From: Clostridia bacterium
GTDB lineage: Bacteria; Bacillota; Clostridia; Christensenellales; Maliibacteriaceae
Assembly: GCA_017935825.1 (NCBI GenBank)
Contig: JAGBGW010000233.1
Coordinates: 1-18,490 of the forward strand
Reading direction: 5' to 3'
Length of the DNA: 18,490 nucleotides
Positions within the stretch are counted from its first letter, which is position 1. Each line of letters starts with the position of its first letter. A program made the position numbers and the translations under genes. Shown one piece after another: positions 7,905 through 15,035 of this stretch. The notes under the pieces were generated by a model. The model did not search any database, had not been told where the DNA came from, and saw nothing but the letters and a program-made list of their open reading frames with translations.

Positions 7905-8438
7905 ATGAATCAACAGCTGCGGCAGATGGTACTGGACGCGATCGCTTTCGGCGATGTGATGGACGAGGCATCCCTTGGCGTTGCAAGTTTCGGCCATGAG
8001 GATAAAACTTCCCGCTTCATCCGTCTGGATCTGGTGAAGTTTCTGCTGTTTCTGACCACATCCGACGATGTGATTTCCGAAAAAGAAGCAGAATTTTTCC
8101 GCGATTATCTGGGCTACAATTTTGAGTCTTCCACCATCGAATCTTTGGTGGAGCAGTTTGAGCTGAAAAAGGAAGCTTATCTGGAAGAAACACCCTTTTC
8201 CATGCAGGTCATGATGCAGGCGGATGCACGCATCATCGCCTACAACGGGCAGAATCCCGGCGCCGCGATGGCACTTCTTCGCGTCTACCACGCACTGGGC
8301 AGCGCCTTTGCATCCTGCGACGATTCCGTGGCGGAGGAAGAAAAGAAGGATTTTTCCCAGTATCTTTCCATGCTCAAAGACCATATCGCAAAGTCTGAAG
8401 AGACGGCACTGCAAGCCTATAAGGCAAAGGAAAACTAA
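7905..8438 (+). CDS. Hypothetical helical protein, possibly TerB-like
   Basis: A 177-residue, acidic, probably all-helical cytoplasmic protein that I do not recognise with certainty. Two parts have the spacing of TerB-like helical repeats, a hydrophobic helix followed by an acidic turn and a second helix. These are residues 41-71 (KFLLFLTTSDDVISEKEAEF) and 121-161 (LGSAFASCDDSVAEEEKKDF). The acidic DD-V-[SA]-E-E turn recurs in both. TerB-like domains occur in many stress and metal-resistance contexts, but no other ter gene is nearby. The ATG is preceded by AAGGAGG (7888-7894), and the gene has its own promoter and terminator, so it is a single-gene unit. Confidence 0.8.
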   Translation: MNQQLRQMVLDAIAFGDVMDEASLGVASFGHEDKTSRFIRLDLVKFLLFLTTSDDVISEKEAEFFRDYLGYNFESSTIESLVEQFELKKEAYLEETPFSMQVMMQADARIIAYNGQNPGAAMALLRVYHALGSAFASCDDSVAEEEKKDFSQYLSMLKDHIAKSEETALQAYKAKEN

Positions 8439-8452
8439 GCAAGCAAAGAAAG

Positions 8453-8488
8453 AAGCACCCGAAAATTTCGGGTGCTTTGTTTTATCTT
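8453..8488. terminator. Bidirectional terminator between convergent genes
   Basis: An 11-bp stem (AAGCACCCGAA 8453-8463, TTCGGGTGCTT 8467-8477) with a 3-base loop. T-rich sequence follows on the + strand (tgttttatcttctttttt), and the A-rich flank before it gives T-rich sequence on the - strand. Confidence 0.85.
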
Positions 8489-8493
8489 CTTTT

Positions 8494-9429
8494 TTATCTC
8501 CTTTGATCCATCCAAAGCTCCAGCTGCGGATAAGCGTTGGGGATGACATATTTCTTCCGCTTGCCGTTGGGCGCAGTGTAGGTCACTTCATAGCGATCCT
8601 GCCATGCGTTTTCCACCTTCATGTCCGCAAGACGGGTAGTCGTGGTGGCACGCATATAGCAGAGCGTTCCCGTTTCGTCCAGATAAACGATGGACTTTTC
8701 TGCCCAGGTAAAGGGCATCATACCTTCCAGCAGGATGAAGAATGCCACCATCACACCTGCAATCAGACCCAACATGATGAAGATCGCCGCCGTTTCACTC
8801 ATGATCTCCATCAACGGAACGACGGACAGGCAGGCAATGAAAAACATAGCGAAGAATCCAATCAGAAGAGCGATCAGTTTGCCTGTTTTGATCGTGCCAT
8901 GGGCTTTTGCAAATTCCTTATCATAAAGGAACTGATACTGATGCTGGGGCAGATTGACTGCAGGCTGTGCTGCAAGCGCTTCCACATTCTCTCCCATTTT
9001 GTTCAGCTTGGTACCTGCGATAGCACCGCGGATCAGGGGAATCAAGATGATAACGTGGAATGCGATTTCCAGGATAAAATCTGCAATGGGCGCACCGTAG
9101 GCGAAGATAAAGCCGAACAGATACAGCGTGTCCAGAATAAACAGGATCGTCGCCGTCCAGACCCATGTGGGGTCTTTCTTCGCCATCAGAGCACAGAGAA
9201 ATACAAATGCTGTGGGCAGCAAACCATACACTGCCATACAAGCAAACCCCTCCATGCCCAAAAAGCCATGCTGTGCCCAAGTCACTGCCACCTGCGGAAA
9301 AAAGGCACTGAATAAAAAAGATGTATTGGATTCCGCCATTGCCAAAAGAATATTCAACCCCGTCAGTGTCACAATAAGAAACAAGTCATTGCGCGCCGAA
9401 CGATACCGTCTTGCAAGATCATTTATCAT
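8494..9429 (-). CDS. Polytopic membrane protein of unknown function
   Basis: A 311-residue protein with about seven hydrophobic helices, near residues 16-32, 36-50, 61-82, 90-111, 117-135, 183-205 and 212-237. A polar loop lies at 138-180. The soluble C-terminal domain at 240-311 (SIVYLDETGTLCYMR ... EVTYTAPNGKRKKYVIPNAYP) is beta-rich. I do not recognise a family. The tail could be a small pleckstrin-like or RNA/peptide-binding beta domain facing the cytoplasm, but that is a guess. The start ATG is preceded by AAGGAGG (9437-9443 on the complement), which overlaps the TAA of the upstream gene, so translation of the two is probably coupled. Confidence 0.85.
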   Translation of the reverse strand: MINDLARRYRSARNDLFLIVTLTGLNILLAMAESNTSFLFSAFFPQVAVTWAQHGFLGMEGFACMAVYGLLPTAFVFLCALMAKKDPTWVWTATILFILDTLYLFGFIFAYGAPIADFILEIAFHVIILIPLIRGAIAGTKLNKMGENVEALAAQPAVNLPQHQYQFLYDKEFAKAHGTIKTGKLIALLIGFFAMFFIACLSVVPLMEIMSETAAIFIMLGLIAGVMVAFFILLEGMMPFTWAEKSIVYLDETGTLCYMRATTTTRLADMKVENAWQDRYEVTYTAPNGKRKKYVIPNAYPQLELWMDQRR

Positions 9430-9441
9430 AGGATTGCCTCC

Positions 9442-9954
9442 TTATAATCTATCTGTTTTCATCAAATGCAGGATGCGTTCCTGCACATCTTCTCGTTCAA
9501 AACCAATGATATCGATGATCTGTTCCATTTCAACTTTCCGTCGAAACAATTCAATCAACAATGCATCCTGAAGTTCCGTCCATTCAGTTTCATCTTCATC
9601 CGCTTCAGCATCATTATATACCTTTATATTAAGATGGTGTGTAATTATTCTGTCTAAATTTTGCACAATATACCTCTGTGCATACGGCGAATACTTTGCG
9701 TGATTTCCTTGCGAGGTACTAATACCCAAAGATTTTCCGATTTCTGTTGGAAAAACACCTTCCACCGATTTGGCATTTTGTGTGCGATACAATACACCGT
9801 CCGTCACAAGCCAAGATATGATATTTCCTCGTTTGACATAATAATCATACCCCACTTCCTTGAGTGCTTGATTAATTCTTTTGGTCAGATTGGAAATATA
9901 GATGTACTGCTTGCACACCACACGCTGTTCCAATTCATCTTTTTCCAAATACAT
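9442..9954 (-). CDS. Hypothetical protein with Myb/SANT-like C-terminus
   Basis: A 170-residue cytoplasmic protein. The N-terminal two thirds have a winged-helix-like pattern with PTEIGKSLGIS and YSPYAQRYIVQNLD. Similar stretches occur in small DNA-associated proteins and as extra domains on helicases, as far as I recall. The last 45 residues (TEWTELQDALLIELFRRKVE ... ILHLMK) match the tryptophan-centred three-helix layout of Myb/SANT or sigma-like HTH domains. A DNA-binding or regulatory role is an inference. I chose the ATG at 9954, with GGAG eight bases upstream; a TTG at 9975 would add seven residues without a site. The gene is clearly more AT-rich than its neighbours. It is 12 bases upstream of the membrane-protein gene. 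Confidence 0.8.
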   Translation of the reverse strand: MYLEKDELEQRVVCKQYIYISNLTKRINQALKEVGYDYYVKRGNIISWLVTDGVLYRTQNAKSVEGVFPTEIGKSLGISTSQGNHAKYSPYAQRYIVQNLDRIITHHLNIKVYNDAEADEDETEWTELQDALLIELFRRKVEMEQIIDIIGFEREDVQERILHLMKTDRL

Positions 9955-9980
9955 ATTCCACGCTCCACGCAACAATCAAA

Positions 9981-10019
9981 TGAAAAGAAAATCGCGACAG
10001 ACAAAAATCTGCCGCGATT
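9981..10019 (-). terminator. Terminator after glnS
   Basis: On the - strand, an 11-bp stem with one G-U pair (complements of 10009-10019 and 9990-10000, 8-base loop) is followed by TTTTCTTTTCA. It separates the lysA-NYN-glnS operon from the two-gene unit downstream. Confidence 0.8.
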
Positions 10020-10025
10020 GATTTT

Positions 10026-11687
10026 TTACTTATTCTGTGCCTTTGCCCAAGAGTCCTTCAGACCGACCGTGCGGTTGAAGACGGGGTGCTCAGCGGTATA
10101 GTGGACGGAATCTGCGCAGAAGAAACCAAGGCGCAGGAACTGGCAAAGGAAGGGAGCTTCCACTTCTGCCAGCGCCTTTTCAACATATGCGTTATCCATC
10201 ACCTGAATGGACTCGGTGTTGAAGCGCTCGGTCACATCGCGGTCAGTGCCGTCGTCGGGGATGAGCAGGTAGTCATACAGGCGGACGGTGGACTTCACAG
10301 CCGTTGCCTTGTCCACCCAGTGGAGGGTGCCCTTGACCTTGCGGTCTGCACCGGGCATGCCGGAGCGAGATTCCATATCCACGGAACAAAGGAGCTTGAC
10401 GATGTTGCCATCTTCATCCTTTACAACTTCCTCGCACTTGATGATGTATGCGCCCTTCAAGCGAACTTCGCGGCCGGGAGCAAGACGGAAGAACTTCTTG
10501 GGAGGCTCTTCCATAAAGTCATCGCGCTCGATATAAACGTGCTTGGAGAAGGAGACCTTGCGGGTACCCATCTCAGGGTTCTCGGGATTGTTCTCGATCT
10601 CCAGCATCTCGCCTTCTTCGGGGTAGTTGACAAGTTCAAGCTCGATGGGATCCAGGACTGCCATCAGACGGGGTGCACGCATCTTGGCATCTTCACGGAC
10701 GCAGTGCTCAAGCAGAGCTGCATCCACTTCGGAATTTGCCTTTGCAACGCCTGCACGCTGGCAAAAATCGATGATGGATTCAGGAGTATAGCCGCGGCGG
10801 CGAAGACCTGCCAAAGTGGACATACGGGGATCGTCCCAGCCCTCTACAAGATTTTCCTCAACCAGACGGCGCAGGTAGCGCTTGCTCATGGGCACGCGGG
10901 TGATGTTCAGACGGGCAAACTCGATCTGACGGGGAGGCTTGACAAAGCCGCAGTTTTCAAGAACCCAATCGTAGAGCGGACGGTGATCTTCAAACTCAAG
11001 AGAGCAAAGAGAATGGGTGACGTTCTCCACAGCATCCTCGATGGGATGTGCAAAGTCGTACATGGGATAGATGCACCACTTGGTGCCGGTCTGATGATGG
11101 GGAATGTGGTTGATGCGGTACAGTGCAGGGTCACGCATGTTCATGTTGGGAGAAGCCATATCGATCTTTGCACGCAGAACGCAGGTGCCCTCAGGGAACT
11201 CGCCGTTCTTCATGCGCTCGAACAAATCCAGGTTTTCCTCAACGGAACGGTTGCGGTAAGGGCTCTCCTTACCGGGCTGGGTCAGCGTGCCGCGATATTC
11301 GCGCATCTGCTCAGCGTTCAGGTGGCAGACATATGCCTTGCCCTCGCGGATCAGCTTCAGTGCGCACTCATAGTAAGTATCAAAATAGCTGGAAGCATAG
11401 CGCAGTTCGTCCCACTGGAAACCAAGCCAGCGGATATCGTCCTGAATGGACTCAACGTATTCGGTGTCTTCCTTGGTGGGGTTGGTGTCGTCAAAGCGCA
11501 GGTTGCATTTGCCGCCGAACTTCTTTGCAGTCAGGAAGTCGATGCAGATCGCCTTAGCGTGACCGATGTGCAGATAGCCGTTGGGTTCCGGAGGGAAACG
11601 GGTCTGGATAGCGCGGCCAAAGCGGTCGGACTCGATGTCACGGATGACTTCTTCTTCGATAAAGTTGGATGCAGTGATCTTTTCCAT
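10026..11687 (-). CDS. glnS: Glutaminyl-tRNA synthetase
   Basis: GlnRS charges tRNA-Gln directly with glutamine in the cytoplasm. The product is 553 residues, usual for the bacterial enzyme. The class I signature is in FPPEPNGYLHIGHAKAI with HIGH at residues 40-43, and the second signature is MSKR at 267-270. The LRFDDTNP motif at 63-70 and the two C-terminal beta-barrel anticodon-binding domains are intact to the end. I chose the ATG at 11687 because AGAAAGG lies eight bases upstream. The in-frame TTG at 11705 overlaps that site, and the ATG at 11693 is only two bases from it. The gene starts 25 bases after the NYN-LOTUS gene and is the last gene of the lysA operon. No T-box leader is visible directly upstream. 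Confidence 0.97.
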   Translation of the reverse strand: MEKITASNFIEEEVIRDIESDRFGRAIQTRFPPEPNGYLHIGHAKAICIDFLTAKKFGGKCNLRFDDTNPTKEDTEYVESIQDDIRWLGFQWDELRYASSYFDTYYECALKLIREGKAYVCHLNAEQMREYRGTLTQPGKESPYRNRSVEENLDLFERMKNGEFPEGTCVLRAKIDMASPNMNMRDPALYRINHIPHHQTGTKWCIYPMYDFAHPIEDAVENVTHSLCSLEFEDHRPLYDWVLENCGFVKPPRQIEFARLNITRVPMSKRYLRRLVEENLVEGWDDPRMSTLAGLRRRGYTPESIIDFCQRAGVAKANSEVDAALLEHCVREDAKMRAPRLMAVLDPIELELVNYPEEGEMLEIENNPENPEMGTRKVSFSKHVYIERDDFMEEPPKKFFRLAPGREVRLKGAYIIKCEEVVKDEDGNIVKLLCSVDMESRSGMPGADRKVKGTLHWVDKATAVKSTVRLYDYLLIPDDGTDRDVTERFNTESIQVMDNAYVEKALAEVEAPFLCQFLRLGFFCADSVHYTAEHPVFNRTVGLKDSWAKAQNK

Positions 11688-11712
11688 TTGCATTGCCTTT
11701 CTCAAAATTTAT

Positions 11713-12708
11713 TTACAGGATCGTAATAAGCATGTTTGCCGATTCGTCGGCGGAAATTTTAATGCGGTGTTCCCGCTCCAGCACCTTCATCATGTCGCTA
11801 AACTTGCGGTAGCCAACGGCACGCTCGGTAAAGTCGGGATAGACATCGCGGATGCTCTCTTTGATGATGCTGGGATTGACACGATCGAAGCCATCCTGCT
11901 TCAGCCGGTCCAGAATATCCTGCACCTGATCGATCCAGTCACCCCGCTTAAGCTTATCCGAAGGACGCTTCTTTTCCGCAGGTGCGGCAAGGCAGACCTT
12001 CAAATTGAAGCGGTCGGTCTCGCAGTGGATGGTGCCGTACTTTTCTTCCAAAGCCATCAAAAGTCTTCCAAAGAGGCTGTGACCAAACGCACGCTCATTA
12101 AAATCGGGGCGAAGTCGGGTCAAAACATCCTTCAAAACAGACGCCAGCATGTAGCCCGAAGCATCGGTCTGTTCTGCCAAAATCGTTTCGATCTGGCGAA
12201 GAAGGACCTGTTCTTCATCATCGGCATCTTCGGTCATCCGCGCTTTGGGTGCAGGCTTCTGCCGCACGGATTCAAGGAAGAGGAACTCATTGCAGGCGCT
12301 GATGAACACATTGCTTGCGGACTCGCTTCGGGAGATGCCAAGCACGTACTTGCCCATGCTTTTGAGCTTACCCACCAGAGGGGTAAAGTCGCTGTCACCC
12401 GATACGATGCAGAAACTGTCGATCTTGGGGTTGGTGTAGGCAACGTCAAGTGCATCTACCACCAGCTGGATATCCAGCGAGTTTTTCTGACTGGAGCCGT
12501 AGCGAAGAGACGGTACGGCAGTGAAGGTGTTGCTGAGCAATACCTCCCGAAGGTCGGAGTAGCGGTCGCTGTAACCGTAGACCCGTCCGATCCAGATATC
12601 ACCGCGGATCTTCAGTGTTTCGATGATGGTCTCAAGGGCGATCCGTTTGCCGCCCACATTCTCCATATCGATGAAGACTGCGAAATTTCGTTTTGTTGAA
12701 GTTTCCAA
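11713..12708 (-). CDS. NYN-domain protein with two OST-HTH/LOTUS domains
   Basis: A 331-residue protein. Residues 8-147 form a NYN (PIN-like nuclease) domain of the LabA/limkain-b1 type. Its acidic residues are visible: D14 in FIDMENV, D79 and D85 in SLDIQLVVDAL, and D105 and D107 in SGDSDFTPLV. Two LOTUS (OST-HTH) domains follow, about 168-240 (RPDFNERAFGHSLFGRLL) and 257-330 (YPDFTERAVGYRKFSDMM). LOTUS domains bind RNA, G-quadruplexes or protein partners, and NYN domains cleave RNA in some relatives. RNA processing is therefore likely but unproven. The start is TTG at 12708, with AAGGAG (12717-12722) eight bases upstream. That site overlaps the lysA stop TAA, so the two are coupled. No in-frame ATG before the catalytic core fits. 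Confidence 0.9.
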   Translation of the reverse strand: METSTKRNFAVFIDMENVGGKRIALETIIETLKIRGDIWIGRVYGYSDRYSDLREVLLSNTFTAVPSLRYGSSQKNSLDIQLVVDALDVAYTNPKIDSFCIVSGDSDFTPLVGKLKSMGKYVLGISRSESASNVFISACNEFLFLESVRQKPAPKARMTEDADDEEQVLLRQIETILAEQTDASGYMLASVLKDVLTRLRPDFNERAFGHSLFGRLLMALEEKYGTIHCETDRFNLKVCLAAPAEKKRPSDKLKRGDWIDQVQDILDRLKQDGFDRVNPSIIKESIRDVYPDFTERAVGYRKFSDMMKVLEREHRIKISADESANMLITIL

Positions 12709-12720
12709 GAATTCAACTCC

Positions 12721-13941
12721 TTATACAAGCATGGGAGCCAGCAGATCTTCGATGGTCTCGCGGCGGCGGATCAGGCGATCGCGGCCTTCCAAGTCGATGA
12801 GCACCTCGGCAGGGCGCATGCGGCAGTTATATACACTGCTCATCACATAGCCGTAAGCACCTGCGGTCTGAATGACGATGGGGTCGCCCACATTGGGAAT
12901 GGGAAGGTTGCGGTCCTTTGCCAGGATATCGCCGCTTTCGCAGATGTTGCCGGTGACGGTAACGGTCTGTTCTTGTTCTCCCTCGTGACCGGGCAGTACG
13001 ATGTGATGATAGGCATCGTAGAGCATGGGACGGGCAAGGACGTTGAAGCCGATATCGGTACCCACGTAGGTCTTGCCGAAGTTTTCCTTGACGTCTTCCA
13101 CGGTGCCAAGCAGGATGCCGCAATCTGCAACCACATAGCGGCCGGGCTCGGTACGCATGGAGATGTTGGCGCCGTTGGGATGCTCTGCTACGATGCGATC
13201 GTGCAGGCGCACGAACATTGCGCGAAGGTCATCCAGATCGATATCTTCTTCCTCAGGACGGTAGGGCACGAAGAAGCCGCCGCCAAAGTCCAGAATCTCC
13301 AGTTCGGGGAATTCCAGTGCCATATCGATCAGCACGTTTGCTGCTGCCTCGTAATTTTTTGCATTCTGCACGGAAGAGCCGATGTGCTGGTTCAGGCCCA
13401 CGATCTTTACGTTGCCTGCCTTGGCGATTTCAGCCACTTCCTGCATGAATTTCAGCTGTACGCCGAACTTGGTCTTCTTGCCTGCGGTAACGACCTTGTC
13501 GCTGTGTCCGTCGCCGAACTCGGTGTTGACACGAACTGCAGCGCGGGCGCCGGGGCAAGCGGATGCAAGCACGCGCATCTGATTGACGGAGTCGATGCTG
13601 ACCACCAGACCCTGATCCACAGCATAGCGCATTTCATCGGCAGATACGTTATTACAGACGTAGAAAATCTCCTGCGGTGCAAAGCCTGCCTGCTTGCAAA
13701 GGAAGATCTCACCTGCGCTCATGGCATCTGCATACATGCCTGCATCGCGGGCGATCTTCAAAATGGAAAGGTTGGTATTCGCCTTGACGGAAAAAGACAC
13801 ATGGGAATTTTCCGCACCAAGCAAGCCGCGCATGTCAGCGCATTTTTGGCGAAGGATTGCTTCACTATATACATACACAGGGCTGCCGTATTGCTCCAGC
13901 AGCTGTTCAATTCTTTCTTTTGTCAGAAACAGGTTTTGCAT
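12721..13941 (-). CDS. lysA: Diaminopimelate decarboxylase
   Basis: A 406-residue PLP-dependent fold-III decarboxylase. LysA converts meso-diaminopimelate to L-lysine and CO2, the last step of lysine synthesis. The PLP lysine is K53 in SFSVKANTN. The glycine-rich phosphate loop is GGG at 220-222, EPGRYVV is at 265-271, and the active-site cysteine of the partner subunit is C334 in CESGD. The C-terminal GAYGYVMSS ... MRPAEVLI is typical. One deviation is GLNQHIGSS at 182-190, where most LysA have GLHxHIGS, so a related substrate is not excluded. The ATG at 13941 is preceded by GGAG nine bases upstream. It is the first gene of the operon with the NYN-LOTUS gene and glnS. Confidence 0.92.
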   Translation of the reverse strand: MQNLFLTKERIEQLLEQYGSPVYVYSEAILRQKCADMRGLLGAENSHVSFSVKANTNLSILKIARDAGMYADAMSAGEIFLCKQAGFAPQEIFYVCNNVSADEMRYAVDQGLVVSIDSVNQMRVLASACPGARAAVRVNTEFGDGHSDKVVTAGKKTKFGVQLKFMQEVAEIAKAGNVKIVGLNQHIGSSVQNAKNYEAAANVLIDMALEFPELEILDFGGGFFVPYRPEEEDIDLDDLRAMFVRLHDRIVAEHPNGANISMRTEPGRYVVADCGILLGTVEDVKENFGKTYVGTDIGFNVLARPMLYDAYHHIVLPGHEGEQEQTVTVTGNICESGDILAKDRNLPIPNVGDPIVIQTAGAYGYVMSSVYNCRMRPAEVLIDLEGRDRLIRRRETIEDLLAPMLV

Positions 13942-14002
13942 AAGTTTATTCTCCAGACTGCCATCATACTAATGGATGCACCTTTACAGGCTCATACACT
14001 TT

Positions 14003-14011
14003 AGTATAGCA
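14003..14011 (-). promoter_or_regulatory. Extended -10 promoter element for the lysA operon
   Basis: On the - strand the sequence reads TGCTATACT, an extended -10 (TGn plus TATACT), about 60 bases upstream of the lysA ATG. I see no convincing -35 box, which is acceptable for extended -10 promoters. Confidence 0.5.
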
Positions 14012-14101
14012 CACAAATGCAGGTTTTGCGCATATTTTCCTATACTTATACAGGCTGAAATAAAGAAAAACGCAAAATCTTTTGATGTGAGCGGTTGCAT
14101 A

Positions 14102-14130
14102 TTCCAATTATCTGCGAATTATGGTATATT
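14102..14130 (+). promoter_or_regulatory. Extended -10 promoter for the zinc-ribbon gene
   Basis: TGGTATATT at 14122-14130 is an extended -10 (TG, one base, TATATT). A weak -35, TTCCAA (14102-14107), lies 17 bases upstream. It faces away from the lysA promoter, so the region 13942-14210 is a divergent control region. Confidence 0.5.
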
Positions 14131-14210
14131 CTAAGGTATCAGGAATGGCACATTTGGCATAAATTTGCCGATGCGTCAACCGTCTTAATCAATCACGGAG
14201 CGTATATTTC

Positions 14211-14975
14211 ATGGGCATGATCACAATTACCTGCCCCCGATGCAGGGAAGATTTCGCAACCAATGCGGATAAGGGCACAGCACAGTGTCCTTCTTGTGGA
14301 TGCCGTCTTCTTTTGAAAAAGCGCGCGCAGACGACACCGAATCTGGATCCTGCCGCTGCTGCACCCGGCGTAGACGATGCACTGTCCCAACAGGATTCCT
14401 TTGTTGGCGAGCGTCCAAGCCAATTGCAGGGCGCAGGACTAGCCTCACTGCGTCAGGGTGATCAGCTTTTGATGCGCGGTCAGTTTGAACAGGCCCTTTA
14501 CGTTTTCCGTCAAAGCGTAAAGGATACACCACAGGATTATCGCGCATGGTGGGGACTTACCACAGCAACGCTGCAGCATCTTCGCGCCTATTTGGAAAAT
14601 CAGCGTCTTGCATTTAATATCGAACCGCTGGAAAATGTCTATGCCCGCCAGATCGCCTCTGCCAAACGTGCGATGGACCAGGTACGCCGTCTTGTGCCGG
14701 ATGCATCCCGTCCGATGCTGGAGGAATCCTACAGCTATGAATGTCACGATGCTGCCCAAGCCTTGCATAAAGCGCGTCGCGTTTGCAGAAAAAATCTGCG
14801 TCGCCACAGAAACTTCGGTTTGCGATTGACACTGGTATTTATTGCCATATTGCTTATTGCAAGCGGTCTTGCCTGTGCAATGCTTTTGCCGTTGGAACTG
14901 CCTGGTCGTCTGACCATTGGTGCCGCAGCTTGTATTGTCGGTCTTTTATCCGCAGTGTTTGCACTGCGCATCTGA
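14211..14975 (+). CDS. Zinc-ribbon, TPR-like membrane protein of unknown function
   Basis: A 254-residue protein with three parts. An N-terminal zinc ribbon has CxxC pairs C8/C11 (CPRC) and C26/C29 (CPSC). A helical segment at about 75-125 has TPR-like spacing (GDQLLMRGQFEQALYVFRQS ... DYRAWWGL). Two C-terminal membrane helices lie at about 205-226 and 233-252, preceded by a strongly basic stretch (RRVCRKNLRRHR) that should stay in the cytoplasm. Zinc-ribbon plus TPR proteins are common in Firmicutes with unknown roles, often as scaffolds. GGAG (14197-14200) lies ten bases before the ATG; a second ATG two codons later is also possible. The next gene follows after a hairpin and may be partly co-transcribed. 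Confidence 0.85.
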   Translation: MGMITITCPRCREDFATNADKGTAQCPSCGCRLLLKKRAQTTPNLDPAAAAPGVDDALSQQDSFVGERPSQLQGAGLASLRQGDQLLMRGQFEQALYVFRQSVKDTPQDYRAWWGLTTATLQHLRAYLENQRLAFNIEPLENVYARQIASAKRAMDQVRRLVPDASRPMLEESYSYECHDAAQALHKARRVCRKNLRRHRNFGLRLTLVFIAILLIASGLACAMLLPLELPGRLTIGAAACIVGLLSAVFALRI

Positions 14976-14987
14976 ATTTTGTGACAT

Positions 14988-15017
14988 AAAACCGATGCCC
15001 TGCATCGGTTTTCTTTT
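14988..15017 (+). terminator. Rho-independent terminator after the zinc-ribbon gene
   Basis: An 11-bp stem (AAAACCGATGC 14988-14998, GCATCGGTTTT 15002-15012) with a 3-base loop is followed by a C and then TTTT. It lies 12 bases after the stop and 18 before the next start codon, so it may attenuate rather than isolate the next gene. Confidence 0.75.
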
Positions 15018-15035
15018 CCATATCGGAGGTTTTTC

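Noticed and set aside
8224..9315. 363-codon open frame on the + strand over the convergent region
   Set aside because: It runs out of frame through the TerB-like gene, a terminator and antisense through the membrane gene; its composition is not protein-like.
11688..11712. T-box leader for glnS
   Set aside because: Only 25 bases separate glnS from the upstream gene, and I saw no T-box sequence in the lysA leader either.
10086..11726. 546-codon open frame on the + strand opposite glnS
   Set aside because: GlnRS motifs on the - strand are unambiguous; this is a shadow.
12973..14004. 343-codon open frame on the + strand opposite lysA
   Set aside because: It is an antisense shadow of LysA, whose catalytic motifs are all present.
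13942..14210. Lysine riboswitch upstream of lysA
   Set aside because: The leader from the likely promoter is only about 55 bases, too short for the roughly 170-base lysine riboswitch, and no such core is visible.
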